Assembly: GCA_018829865.1 (NCBI GenBank)
Contig: JAHJTR010000194.1
Location: forward strand, 1-5,845
Reading direction: 5' to 3'
Origin: Patescibacteria group bacterium
GTDB lineage: Bacteria; Patescibacteriota; Gracilibacteria; UBA1369; JAHJTR01
DNA length: 5,845 bases
Shown here piece after piece: positions 1 to 5,147 of the stretch (the first letter of the stretch is position 1; the number at the start of each line of letters is the position of its first letter). The translations under genes were made by a program, and so were the position numbers. A model generated the notes under the pieces. That model did no database searches. It had not been told where the DNA came from and was given only the letters and a program-made list of their open reading frames with translations.

Positions 1-78
1 TCAAAAATCCGCACAAAACTTGTACAAATTTATTCCCTAGCTGAAGCAAAAAAAATCCTCAATTCAGAAATTATTTAA
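1..78 (+). CDS. C-terminal fragment of an unidentified protein (5' truncated)
   Basis: Frame 1 is open from the first base for 25 codons and stops at TAA (76-78). The other two plus frames stop earlier, at TAG 38-40 and at a TGA just after it. The tail is rich in Lys, Leu and Ile and looks helical (it includes LAEAKKILN), with no recognisable domain. A hairpin followed by a T-run begins 6 nt after the stop, as expected at the end of a transcription unit. TAA is also the stop used by every other gene here. The family cannot be named from so little, and a chance open frame of this length is possible. Confidence 0.45.
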   Translation, partial: SKIRTKLVQIYSLAEAKKILNSEII

Positions 79-83
79 TGTAA

Positions 84-126
84 GCGATTAAAAAGGCTAA
101 TGTCACAATAAATAATCGCATTTTTT
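84..126 (+). terminator. Putative Rho-independent terminator of the upstream gene
   Basis: GCGATTA (84-90) and TAATCGC (113-119) form a perfect 7-bp inverted repeat, followed at once by ATTTTTT (120-126). The position just after the partial gene's stop fits a terminator. The 22-nt loop is long for this class and the stem is only moderately GC-rich, so efficiency is uncertain. Confidence 0.4.
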
Positions 127-200
127 AAAGTATTTATAGCCATTTTCATCCACACATTAACCGGATCATTTCTAAAATATACATCCCTCACCCTCCCAAT

Positions 201-229
201 TTGAAAAAAACGCAAAAAAATGTTATAAT
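201..229 (+). promoter_or_regulatory. Sigma70-type promoter of pilT (extended -10)
   Basis: TTGAAA (201-206) is separated by exactly 17 nt from TATAAT (224-229). A TG at 221-222 gives the extended -10 form TGnTATAAT. Transcription should start near 236, leaving a leader of only about 17 nt before the ATG at 253. No Shine-Dalgarno-like sequence precedes that ATG (upstream bases AACAATATTTTT). Confidence 0.75.
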
Positions 230-252
230 AATACGATTTTAACAATATTTTT

Positions 253-1305
253 ATGGCTCAACTCGACAAACTTTTCAACACAGCCGCGCAATACAACGCC
301 TCAGATCTCTACCTTCCGGTTGGCTCAAAACCGATATTGCGAATCAATGGAGATTTAATACCAATCGAAAGTCACCCTGAATTAGACAAAGTAACTCTAG
401 AAAAATACATTTTAGAAATAATGCCCCCGAATTTAAAAGAGAAATTCCAAAAAACCTCGGATGCCGACTTTTCATACGAAGCACCCGGCGTCGCCCGTTT
501 CAGAGTAAATGTATTTGTACAGAGAAAGGGACTAAGTGCCGTTTTCCGCTTGATACCGCACCATATCTCAGCCATCGATGATCTTGGCTTACCACAGCAA
601 TTAAAAAAGATTTCAGAGTTCAAAAATGGAATCGTGCTAGTTACAGGACCTACCGGTTCAGGTAAATCAACAACTCTAGCCGCCATCGTAAATGAGATTA
701 ACAAAAATTTAAATCGCCACATTATCACAATCGAAGATCCTATCGAATTCGTCTACGAAAATATGAAATCGGTAATTCAGCAACGCGAAGTCGGCAATAA
801 TACAATGAGTTTCGAATCTGCCCTTAGAGCAGCCCTTCGCGAAAGTTGTGATGTTATTTTGGTAGGAGAGATGCGCGACCTCGAAACAATAAAACTAGCT
901 ATAACCGCAGCAGAAACAGGTCATCTGGTACTTGCAACTTTGCATACAAGCGGAGCCGCCAAATCTATCGATCGTATTATTGATGTCTTCCCCGGAGATC
1001 AACAAAATCAAATAAGAGCCCAAATTTCAGAAGCAATCAGAGCAGTAGTCTGGCAATCACTACTAAAAACAACCGACAACAAAAGCCGAGTCGCCGCCCT
1101 AGAAATCATGTTCGGCAACACCGCCGTAGCAAATCTAATCAGAAAAGGCTCAACCCATCAATTAAACTCAGTAATAGAAACCCACGCCGCCGAAGGCATG
1201 CAAACAATGAGAAAAGCGCTAGAAGATCTAGTAAATCAAGGCAAAGTAACACAGGAAGAAGCACTGCAGTATCTGCCTAAGAAGGAAGAGGGAGAGGATA
1301 GTTAA
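253..1305 (+). CDS. pilT: Type IV pilus retraction-type ATPase, PilT family
   Basis: A 350-residue protein of usual PilT length and probably complete. PilT is a hexameric cytoplasmic motor that hydrolyses ATP to depolymerise type IV pili, powering twitching and DNA uptake. An N-terminal PAS-like domain (about 1-105, with ASDLYLPVG at 16-24 and GVARFRVNVF at 79-88) precedes the RecA-like core. Motifs are in canonical order: Walker A GPTGSGKST (132-140), Asp box ITIEDPIEF (158-166), Walker B VILVGEMRD with catalytic Glu206 (201-209), His box HLVLATLHTSG (224-234), and a C-terminal AIRNLIRE-like segment AVANLIRKG (291-299). One departure is Ser198-Cys199 just before Walker B, where many homologues have Asp-Pro. 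It has its own promoter and appears monocistronic. Absence of the long N-terminal domain argues against PilB; the close relative PilU cannot be excluded by sight. Confidence 0.93.
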   Translation: MAQLDKLFNTAAQYNASDLYLPVGSKPILRINGDLIPIESHPELDKVTLEKYILEIMPPNLKEKFQKTSDADFSYEAPGVARFRVNVFVQRKGLSAVFRLIPHHISAIDDLGLPQQLKKISEFKNGIVLVTGPTGSGKSTTLAAIVNEINKNLNRHIITIEDPIEFVYENMKSVIQQREVGNNTMSFESALRAALRESCDVILVGEMRDLETIKLAITAAETGHLVLATLHTSGAAKSIDRIIDVFPGDQQNQIRAQISEAIRAVVWQSLLKTTDNKSRVAALEIMFGNTAVANLIRKGSTHQLNSVIETHAAEGMQTMRKALEDLVNQGKVTQEEALQYLPKKEEGEDS

Positions 1306-1330
1306 TAAGAAAAGTGAATTATCCAAGCAT

Positions 1331-1348
1331 GCGAAATAATCGCTTTTT
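1331..1348 (+). terminator. Weak terminator-like hairpin after pilT
   Basis: GCGA (1331-1334) and TCGC (1340-1343) flank an AATAA loop and are followed by TTTTT (1344-1348), 26 nt after the pilT stop. A 4-bp stem is short for an efficient intrinsic terminator, so this is a candidate only. The bases AAATAATCGC with a following T-run also occur in the terminator-like hairpin at 84-126. Confidence 0.3.
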
Positions 1349-1551
1349 AAAGGAAAACACATCACTACGATTGCTAAGCAGTATCTAGCAAACCAGACAG
1401 AAATATCAAGAATTTGTTATAAAATTAAAAAAAAGCCCCCGTCAGCGCTACCAAAAAATGGAAGCAAAAAAACCCAAAAACAGCAAGCAAACAAACTTAA
1501 ACTCTTCGCCTGACGAAGCAAACTAAGCCATTACTACCAAAAACTAGGGGC

Positions 1552-1635
1552 CCCCATAAAATGCGAGCGGAAGCCTTCAGAACGCTGTGAGCGAAGCGAA
1601 CAGGATTCTGAAGAGTTGAGCAGTATTTCATGGGG
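1552..1635. repeat. 84-nt nested palindromic element (REP/MITE-like or structured RNA)
   Basis: Three nested inverted repeats share one centre: CCCCATAAAAT (1552-1562) with ATTTCATGGGG (1625-1635), 11 positions with one mismatch that becomes a G-U pair in minus-strand RNA; CTTCAGAA (1575-1582) with TTCTGAAG (1606-1613), perfect; and CTGT (1585-1588) with ACAG (1600-1603). The loop holds GAGCGAAGCGA. The composition is much more GC-rich than the flanks. It could be an intergenic palindromic repeat family, a structured RNA or a mobile-element relic. Its copy number elsewhere in the genome would decide and cannot be seen here. Confidence 0.5.
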
Positions 1636-1641
1636 TAAGGA

Positions 1642-1702
1642 GGAAGTCGCGAAACCTGAAAAAACCATCGTCAGATGGTTTTGAAAGGTGAAGCGCACTT
1701 CC
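1642..1702. repeat. 61-nt rod-like inverted repeat next to the tRNA 3' end
   Basis: The left arm reads GGAAGT, CGC, gaa, ACCT, gaa, AAAACCATC. After a GTCA loop (1670-1673) the right arm reads GATGGTTTT, gaa, AGGT, gaa, GCG, one extra C (1696), ACTTCC. This gives 22 base pairs, two symmetric 3x3 internal loops and one bulge. In plus-strand RNA both internal loops would be 5'-GAA facing GAA, a purine-rich arrangement that can form sheared G-A pairs; in the minus strand they would be UUC/UUC. The minus-strand copy starts 4 nt after the tRNA CCA and contains its terminator. Confidence 0.6.
1659..1682 (-). terminator. Rho-independent terminator of tRNA-Ala
   Basis: Read on the minus strand, AAAACCATC, loop TGAC and GATGGTTTT form a perfect 9-bp hairpin whose 3' side continues into a six-T run (complement of 1659-1664). 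It ends about 50 nt beyond the tRNA CCA, a sensible place for a terminator. On the plus strand the T-run lies wholly in the stem and is followed by GAA, so termination in that direction should be weaker. Confidence 0.6.
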
Positions 1703-1706
1703 GACG

Positions 1707-1783
<77 letters not shown>

Positions 1784-1795
1784 AAAATCAGCAGA

Positions 1796-1824
1796 ATTGT
1801 AAGCTAAAAAAGAATTTAGTTCAA
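1796..1824 (-). promoter_or_regulatory. Promoter of tRNA-Ala
   Basis: On the minus strand TTGAAC (complement of 1819-1824) is spaced exactly 17 nt from TACAAT (complement of 1796-1801). The expected start site is about 5 nt before the first base of the tRNA (1783), so the precursor would have a very short 5' leader. Confidence 0.65.
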
Positions 1825-1864
1825 GTTTAGAAAAACTTCACAAATCCCCAATAATTATCATCCA

Positions 1865-1878
1865 TTTATGGCCATAAA
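1865..1878. promoter_or_regulatory. 14-bp perfect palindrome, possible operator
   Basis: TTTATGGCCATAAA is a perfect 14-bp palindrome between the divergent tRNA and pilin-operon promoters. It lies 58 nt upstream of the pilin -35 box and 40 nt upstream of the tRNA -35 box. A dimeric regulator could bind it, but its AT-rich arms make chance a fair alternative and no regulator gene is in view. Confidence 0.25.
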
Positions 1879-1936
1879 CAGCAATTTTTTTAAATTCACC
1901 AAAAATCCCGAACAAACAGCAACAAGCTCCAACCTG

Positions 1937-1965
1937 TTGATAAATAAGCCAAAAAATGGTAAAAT
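1937..1965 (+). promoter_or_regulatory. Promoter of the five-gene pilin operon (extended -10)
   Basis: TTGATA (1937-1942), a 17-nt spacer and TAAAAT (1960-1965), with TG at 1957-1958 forming an extended -10. The expected start is near 1972, giving a leader of about 19 nt before the ATG at 1991. No ribosome-binding sequence is seen in that leader (GATATTAAAAA). No other good promoter is evident between the five genes, so they are probably co-transcribed. Confidence 0.7.
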
Positions 1966-1990
1966 ACATAGATAAAATTGATATTAAAAA

Positions 1991-2887
1991 ATGAAAATCA
2001 ATAGGACTATAAAACTCATCGTTTGCGCATTCTTATTCATCAATTTAACTGTTGGAACAGGAATAAGTTTTACCAATGCCGAAAGCACTCCCTCTCCACT
2101 TGAACAATTAAAAATAGATGCAGAAAAAGTAACACAGCAAAAAATTAAAATACTTGAAGCCGAAATCAAAAAACTAAAAATACCGGTAACAAAAAAAGAA
2201 GAGGAAATAAAAAATATTGAGAAACTAATCAAAGAAAGAGAAACTAAAAAATTATCAACGTCCACTCAAAAAACAGAATTGGATAAGCTCAAAAAAGAAC
2301 TCGAAACCCTTAAAAAACCACTAACAGACAAAGAAAAGGAACTGGCAAACCTCAAATCACCCCAATCCTCTTTAGAAAGACAAAAAGCCGCAGAATCATT
2401 CAGACAAACAGCATTAGCAAATCTGGACAAAGAAAAAGCCGCGCTCGACTCCCAACTTAAAAACAAACAAATAACCGAAACCGAATATCAAAAACAACTG
2501 GCCGTAATCAATAACAAAAAATCTCAAATAAACCAAGAATTCAACTGGGAACAAGCCATAGAAAGAGATCGAGAAGTATTCAATGTAGGCATACTACTCA
2601 AAGCCGACAACCAAAAAACATATTTAGAAAAAGCAAAAGCCGCCAACGCACCCGTAATACTCACAATTATCAAAGAATTAACAACATTCGCGCTCAAATT
2701 AATCATTCCAATCGCCGTACTGGCAATCATCGCAGGCGGCTATCTAATGATGTTTGCAGGAGGCGAAGACAACAAACTGGGCAAAGGCAAAGACACAATC
2801 AAAGCCGCTGTAATAGGCATAATTATAGCATTCAGCTCATACTTAATCGTCCAACTAATAATCAGCGTTTTTTATCAAAACGCCTAA
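1991..2887 (+). CDS. VirB2-like T4SS pilin paralogue with long coiled-coil ectodomain (pilin A)
   Basis: 298 residues, first gene of the operon. A signal peptide (1-30, cleavage after FTNA) leads to a Lys/Glu-rich, strongly helical coiled-coil region (about 34-185), then two C-terminal membrane helices (about 234-256 and 272-295) joined by the loop GGEDNKLGKGKDTIK. The coil repeats a short module: LKIPVTKKEEEI (62-73) resembles LKKPLTDKEKEL (107-118). Residues about 157-173 contain ITETEY, resembling the helix-turn-helix of SHOCT domains. The membrane part has the shared features GGY (249-251), AVIG (273-276) and Tyr284. Expected topology is both ends outside and the loop in the cytoplasm, as in VirB2/TraA pilins. 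Mature pilins are normally far shorter, so this may be a spacer, tip or scaffold subunit. The pilin-type fold is inferred from pattern; the function of the coil is unknown. Confidence 0.8.
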   Translation: MKINRTIKLIVCAFLFINLTVGTGISFTNAESTPSPLEQLKIDAEKVTQQKIKILEAEIKKLKIPVTKKEEEIKNIEKLIKERETKKLSTSTQKTELDKLKKELETLKKPLTDKEKELANLKSPQSSLERQKAAESFRQTALANLDKEKAALDSQLKNKQITETEYQKQLAVINNKKSQINQEFNWEQAIERDREVFNVGILLKADNQKTYLEKAKAANAPVILTIIKELTTFALKLIIPIAVLAIIAGGYLMMFAGGEDNKLGKGKDTIKAAVIGIIIAFSSYLIVQLIISVFYQNA

Positions 2888-2901
2888 ATCTAATCGAGAA
2901 A

Positions 2902-4077
2902 ATGAATAAAAAAACTGCCAAATTTCTGAAAAAAATAATTATCTATATCACTTTTGCAATACTTCTTTTTATTCAAGCATCCCCCATTTTCGCCCAAGCC
3001 GATAAAATTGAACCTGAAGCGGGCATAGGTAAAAATTATTTTGTAGAAGGAGAAATTACCGACGCCAATTTTGTAAAAATCGACGAAATCAAGGCAGAAC
3101 TCAAAAATCTAAATGAATTACTCAAAGGTGTTTGGATCGAAAAAAAAACCCAAGAAAAAGAATACAAAGAATGCGTAGAATGGCACGATGCCAAAGCAAA
3201 AGAAGCATTAGATTTCAAATCTCTCATCGCCGTTAAACCTAAAAAACCTGCAGTACCCGTTAAAAAAGCAGCAGCAAAACCCGCGAGCACAGCCGCAACA
3301 AACACCGCAACAACCTCAATAAATTACGACACCTCAATCTACTACACAGCCGAAAAATGTTTCTACACAGGCTACACCGACGATTTCCAATTCTACCAAA
3401 ACATGTACAAAAAAGTCGGCTGTGATTTAAATAAAATCACTAACGAACTTACAGATGCAAAAATCGCCGCAATAGTCAAAAAACAAGAACTCGATACAAC
3501 AGACAAAGACACAAAATACATCATCGATCAGTTAAAAGCAGAAATCAAAAAGAAAACAACTACTACCACTACCTCAACCGTAAAACCAACTTCAGACGAC
3601 ATAAAAAGACAAGAAAAATGTGAATACTATTATTTCGACTGGTATTTTGCATTAAAAAACGCAGAACTAACCCTCAAAGAAATCAAAGAAAAAAACCAAG
3701 AATTATCCAAATACCAAAACCCCGAATTATTCGCTTGCCAATACAAAACCGGTGCAGACGGCACAACAGTGGAAATCAACAACAAACTTTGCGTCGAATT
3801 CACTGAAAGACTGGGCAGCACACGCGTAATCGGCGCCAAATCCGGAATCGGCCTACTTAAAGCCTATCTGGCACTCATTTACAGATACGCCGCAATCCTA
3901 GTCGGAGTAGCCGCAGTATTAATGATAATAATCAGCGGAATCCAAATTGCGGTAGGAGGAGAAGAAGCCGTAACCAAAGCAAAAGAAAGACTGGTTAATG
4001 CAATCATCGGAATTGCCGTCCTCTTTTTATCAGGAGCAATCCTCTACATCATCAACCCGAATTTCTTCACATATTAA
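2902..4077 (+). CDS. VirB2-like T4SS pilin paralogue with six-cysteine ectodomain (pilin B)
   Basis: 391 residues, the longest of the set. Signal peptide about 1-31 (SPIFA, then Gln). The ectodomain (about 32-322) holds all six cysteines of the protein (91, 153, 174, 240, 279, 297), an even number that suits three disulfides outside the cell. A Lys/Pro/Ala/Thr-rich linker (111-140) and a poly-Thr linker (219-226) divide it into three blocks; the middle is rich in Tyr and Phe. Two membrane helices (about 323-350 and 363-386) flank loop GGEEAVTKAKERLVN, with AIIG at 367-370. It has Gly378 where the other four paralogues have Tyr. The tail is aromatic (NFFTY). It starts 14 nt after pilin A; the only hint of a ribosome site is GAG a few bases before the ATG. 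It could be a surface-exposed adhesin-like or minor subunit, but no ectodomain family is recognised. Confidence 0.8.
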   Translation: MNKKTAKFLKKIIIYITFAILLFIQASPIFAQADKIEPEAGIGKNYFVEGEITDANFVKIDEIKAELKNLNELLKGVWIEKKTQEKEYKECVEWHDAKAKEALDFKSLIAVKPKKPAVPVKKAAAKPASTAATNTATTSINYDTSIYYTAEKCFYTGYTDDFQFYQNMYKKVGCDLNKITNELTDAKIAAIVKKQELDTTDKDTKYIIDQLKAEIKKKTTTTTTSTVKPTSDDIKRQEKCEYYYFDWYFALKNAELTLKEIKEKNQELSKYQNPELFACQYKTGADGTTVEINNKLCVEFTERLGSTRVIGAKSGIGLLKAYLALIYRYAAILVGVAAVLMIIISGIQIAVGGEEAVTKAKERLVNAIIGIAVLFLSGAILYIINPNFFTY

Positions 4078-4080
4078 AAA

Positions 4081-4701
4081 ATGAAAATGTTGGCAAAAAC
4101 CAAAATCATCATCGCCTTAATCATAGCTGTAATTACAATAACTACTGCAACTCAATTTACCTACGCCCAAACAACTCCTCAAAAAATCACACAACAAGAA
4201 GCAACATTACAAAGAGATGCAGCAAAAAAAACAGCTTCAGACAATTATGACAAAGCGAAAAAAGAACTTGAAGATGTTAACAATAGCGGGATACTAGATA
4301 AATCACTATATGAAAATAGCAAAAAAAGACTTAAAGATGCATATAATGAAGAACTCAAAAAAATTGAAGCCTCATATCTACAATCATTAAAAGGCATCAT
4401 AATAGTCCCCCCAAACCTTTACGATTACAAAAGCGAACTACTCCCCGGATCAAAGCAAGCCAATTTCCGCAGCTATTTCGTCGACACCCTGTTACCCAGA
4501 GTTATTAAATTATCAATAGCATTCACCGCAGTTCTCTCACTCGTTTTCCTCATCTACGGAGGCTACAGATTCATCTTTAATCTAGGCAATACCGAAGACG
4601 TCGAAAAAGCCACCAACGTAATCAAATACTCAATAATGGGACTGGGAATAGCCCTATTTGCCTATTTTATCATAGCGATTATCAACTCCCTAAGTTTCTA
4701 A
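4081..4701 (+). CDS. VirB2-like T4SS pilin paralogue with helical ectodomain (pilin C)
   Basis: 206 residues, starting 3 nt after the stop of pilin B. Signal peptide 1-29 (FTYA, then Gln). Residues about 35-104 are charged and helical, and include GILDKSLYENSKKRL (70-84), which follows the pattern of SHOCT-type helical hairpins and resembles a segment of pilin A. A short linker (105-135) leads to two membrane helices (about 140-166 and 182-204) joined by NLGNTEDVEKATNVI. Shared marks are GGY (160-162), SIMG (184-187) and Tyr195. No cysteine. The first Met is preferred because pilins A, D and E also begin MK, but Met3 (4087) is possible. The helix start DTLLPRVIKL resembles TDIIPGIIKL of pilin D, so C and D may be close relatives. 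Confidence 0.8.
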   Translation: MKMLAKTKIIIALIIAVITITTATQFTYAQTTPQKITQQEATLQRDAAKKTASDNYDKAKKELEDVNNSGILDKSLYENSKKRLKDAYNEELKKIEASYLQSLKGIIIVPPNLYDYKSELLPGSKQANFRSYFVDTLLPRVIKLSIAFTAVLSLVFLIYGGYRFIFNLGNTEDVEKATNVIKYSIMGLGIALFAYFIIAIINSLSF

Positions 4702-4721
4702 AAATTGCATCAAAAAAGATC

Positions 4722-5147
4722 ATGAAAATATTTAAACAAACAACCAGCATCATCCTAGCAGCAATAGTCATTTTATTAAGCTTAAGCACACCAATTTTTG
4801 CCCAAACATCAAGCACAGTCAAACAACAAGAAACCCAAAAATCCCTAGACGCGCTATTCTATGGAACAAACATAAAAAACGCCCCTGAACTAAATTCCAT
4901 CCCCGATGAAATTGGAGGCGACATCTTAACGGACATCATCCCCGGCATTATCAAACTAGCCCTCCAACTGGGCGGAGTCGCCACATTTGCAGTCGCAACC
5001 TACGCAGGTATAATGATGATAGGATCTCGCGGCAACGAAGACGGCACCAAAAAAGCCAAAGACACATTAGTTTTCGCCATAATCGGCATAATAGTAATTT
5101 CAGCGGCCTATGCCGTTATAACAGGCATCACAAGCTTCAAATTCTAA
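4722..5147 (+). CDS. VirB2-like T4SS pilin, short form (pilin D)
   Basis: 141 residues. Signal peptide 1-27 (TPIFA, then Gln), a short polar segment (28-68), and two membrane helices (about 78-101 and 116-137) around the loop SRGNEDGTKKAKDTL. Shared signature AIIG (119-122) with Tyr130. The mature length of about 114 residues is near that of classical VirB2/TrbC pilins, making it a candidate main subunit. Its final base is also the first base of the next start codon (TAATG), so translation of pilin E is probably coupled to it. No Shine-Dalgarno sequence is evident before the ATG. The C-terminus TSFKF resembles the NSLSF end of pilin C. Confidence 0.82.
   Translation: MKIFKQTTSIILAAIVILLSLSTPIFAQTSSTVKQQETQKSLDALFYGTNIKNAPELNSIPDEIGGDILTDIIPGIIKLALQLGGVATFAVATYAGIMMIGSRGNEDGTKKAKDTLVFAIIGIIVISAAYAVITGITSFKF

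Larger units (their letters stand above)
1306..1706. other. 401-nt intergenic region without a protein gene, rich in inverted repeats
   Basis: No convincing coding sequence lies here. The first part (to about 1500) is A-rich, with a weak terminator-like hairpin (1331-1348), a hairpin TTGCTA/TAGCAA (1371-1391) and an extended -10-like TGTTATAAA (1415-1423). Then come a small hairpin CTTCG/CGAAG (1504-1518), a run GGGGCCCCC (1547-1555), a palindromic element (1552-1635) and a rod-like inverted repeat (1642-1702) that abuts the tRNA. The decamer CTACCAAAAA occurs twice, near 1448 and 1535. The region from about 1545 is clearly more GC-rich than its surroundings. Confidence 0.6.

Noticed and set aside
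372..728. 118-codon minus-strand open frame
   Set aside because: It lies wholly opposite pilT, which has every catalytic motif; the antisense frame has no domain or promoter.
253..1305. PilB/GspE assembly ATPase
   Set aside because: The protein is 350 residues with the short PilT-type N-terminal domain and lacks the long N-terminal region and tetracysteine metal site typical of PilB/GspE.
1430..1555. Minus-strand terminator using GGGGGC followed by eight T (complement of about 1427-1440)
   Set aside because: The T-run is convincing but the only strong pairing partner is the GCCCC about 110 nt away, and no minus-strand gene needs it.
1984..3839. Several minus-strand open frames of 66-93 codons opposite pilins A and B
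   Set aside because: They are antisense shadows of Lys/Glu-rich coding sequence, giving Ser/Phe/Leu-rich peptides with no recognisable features.
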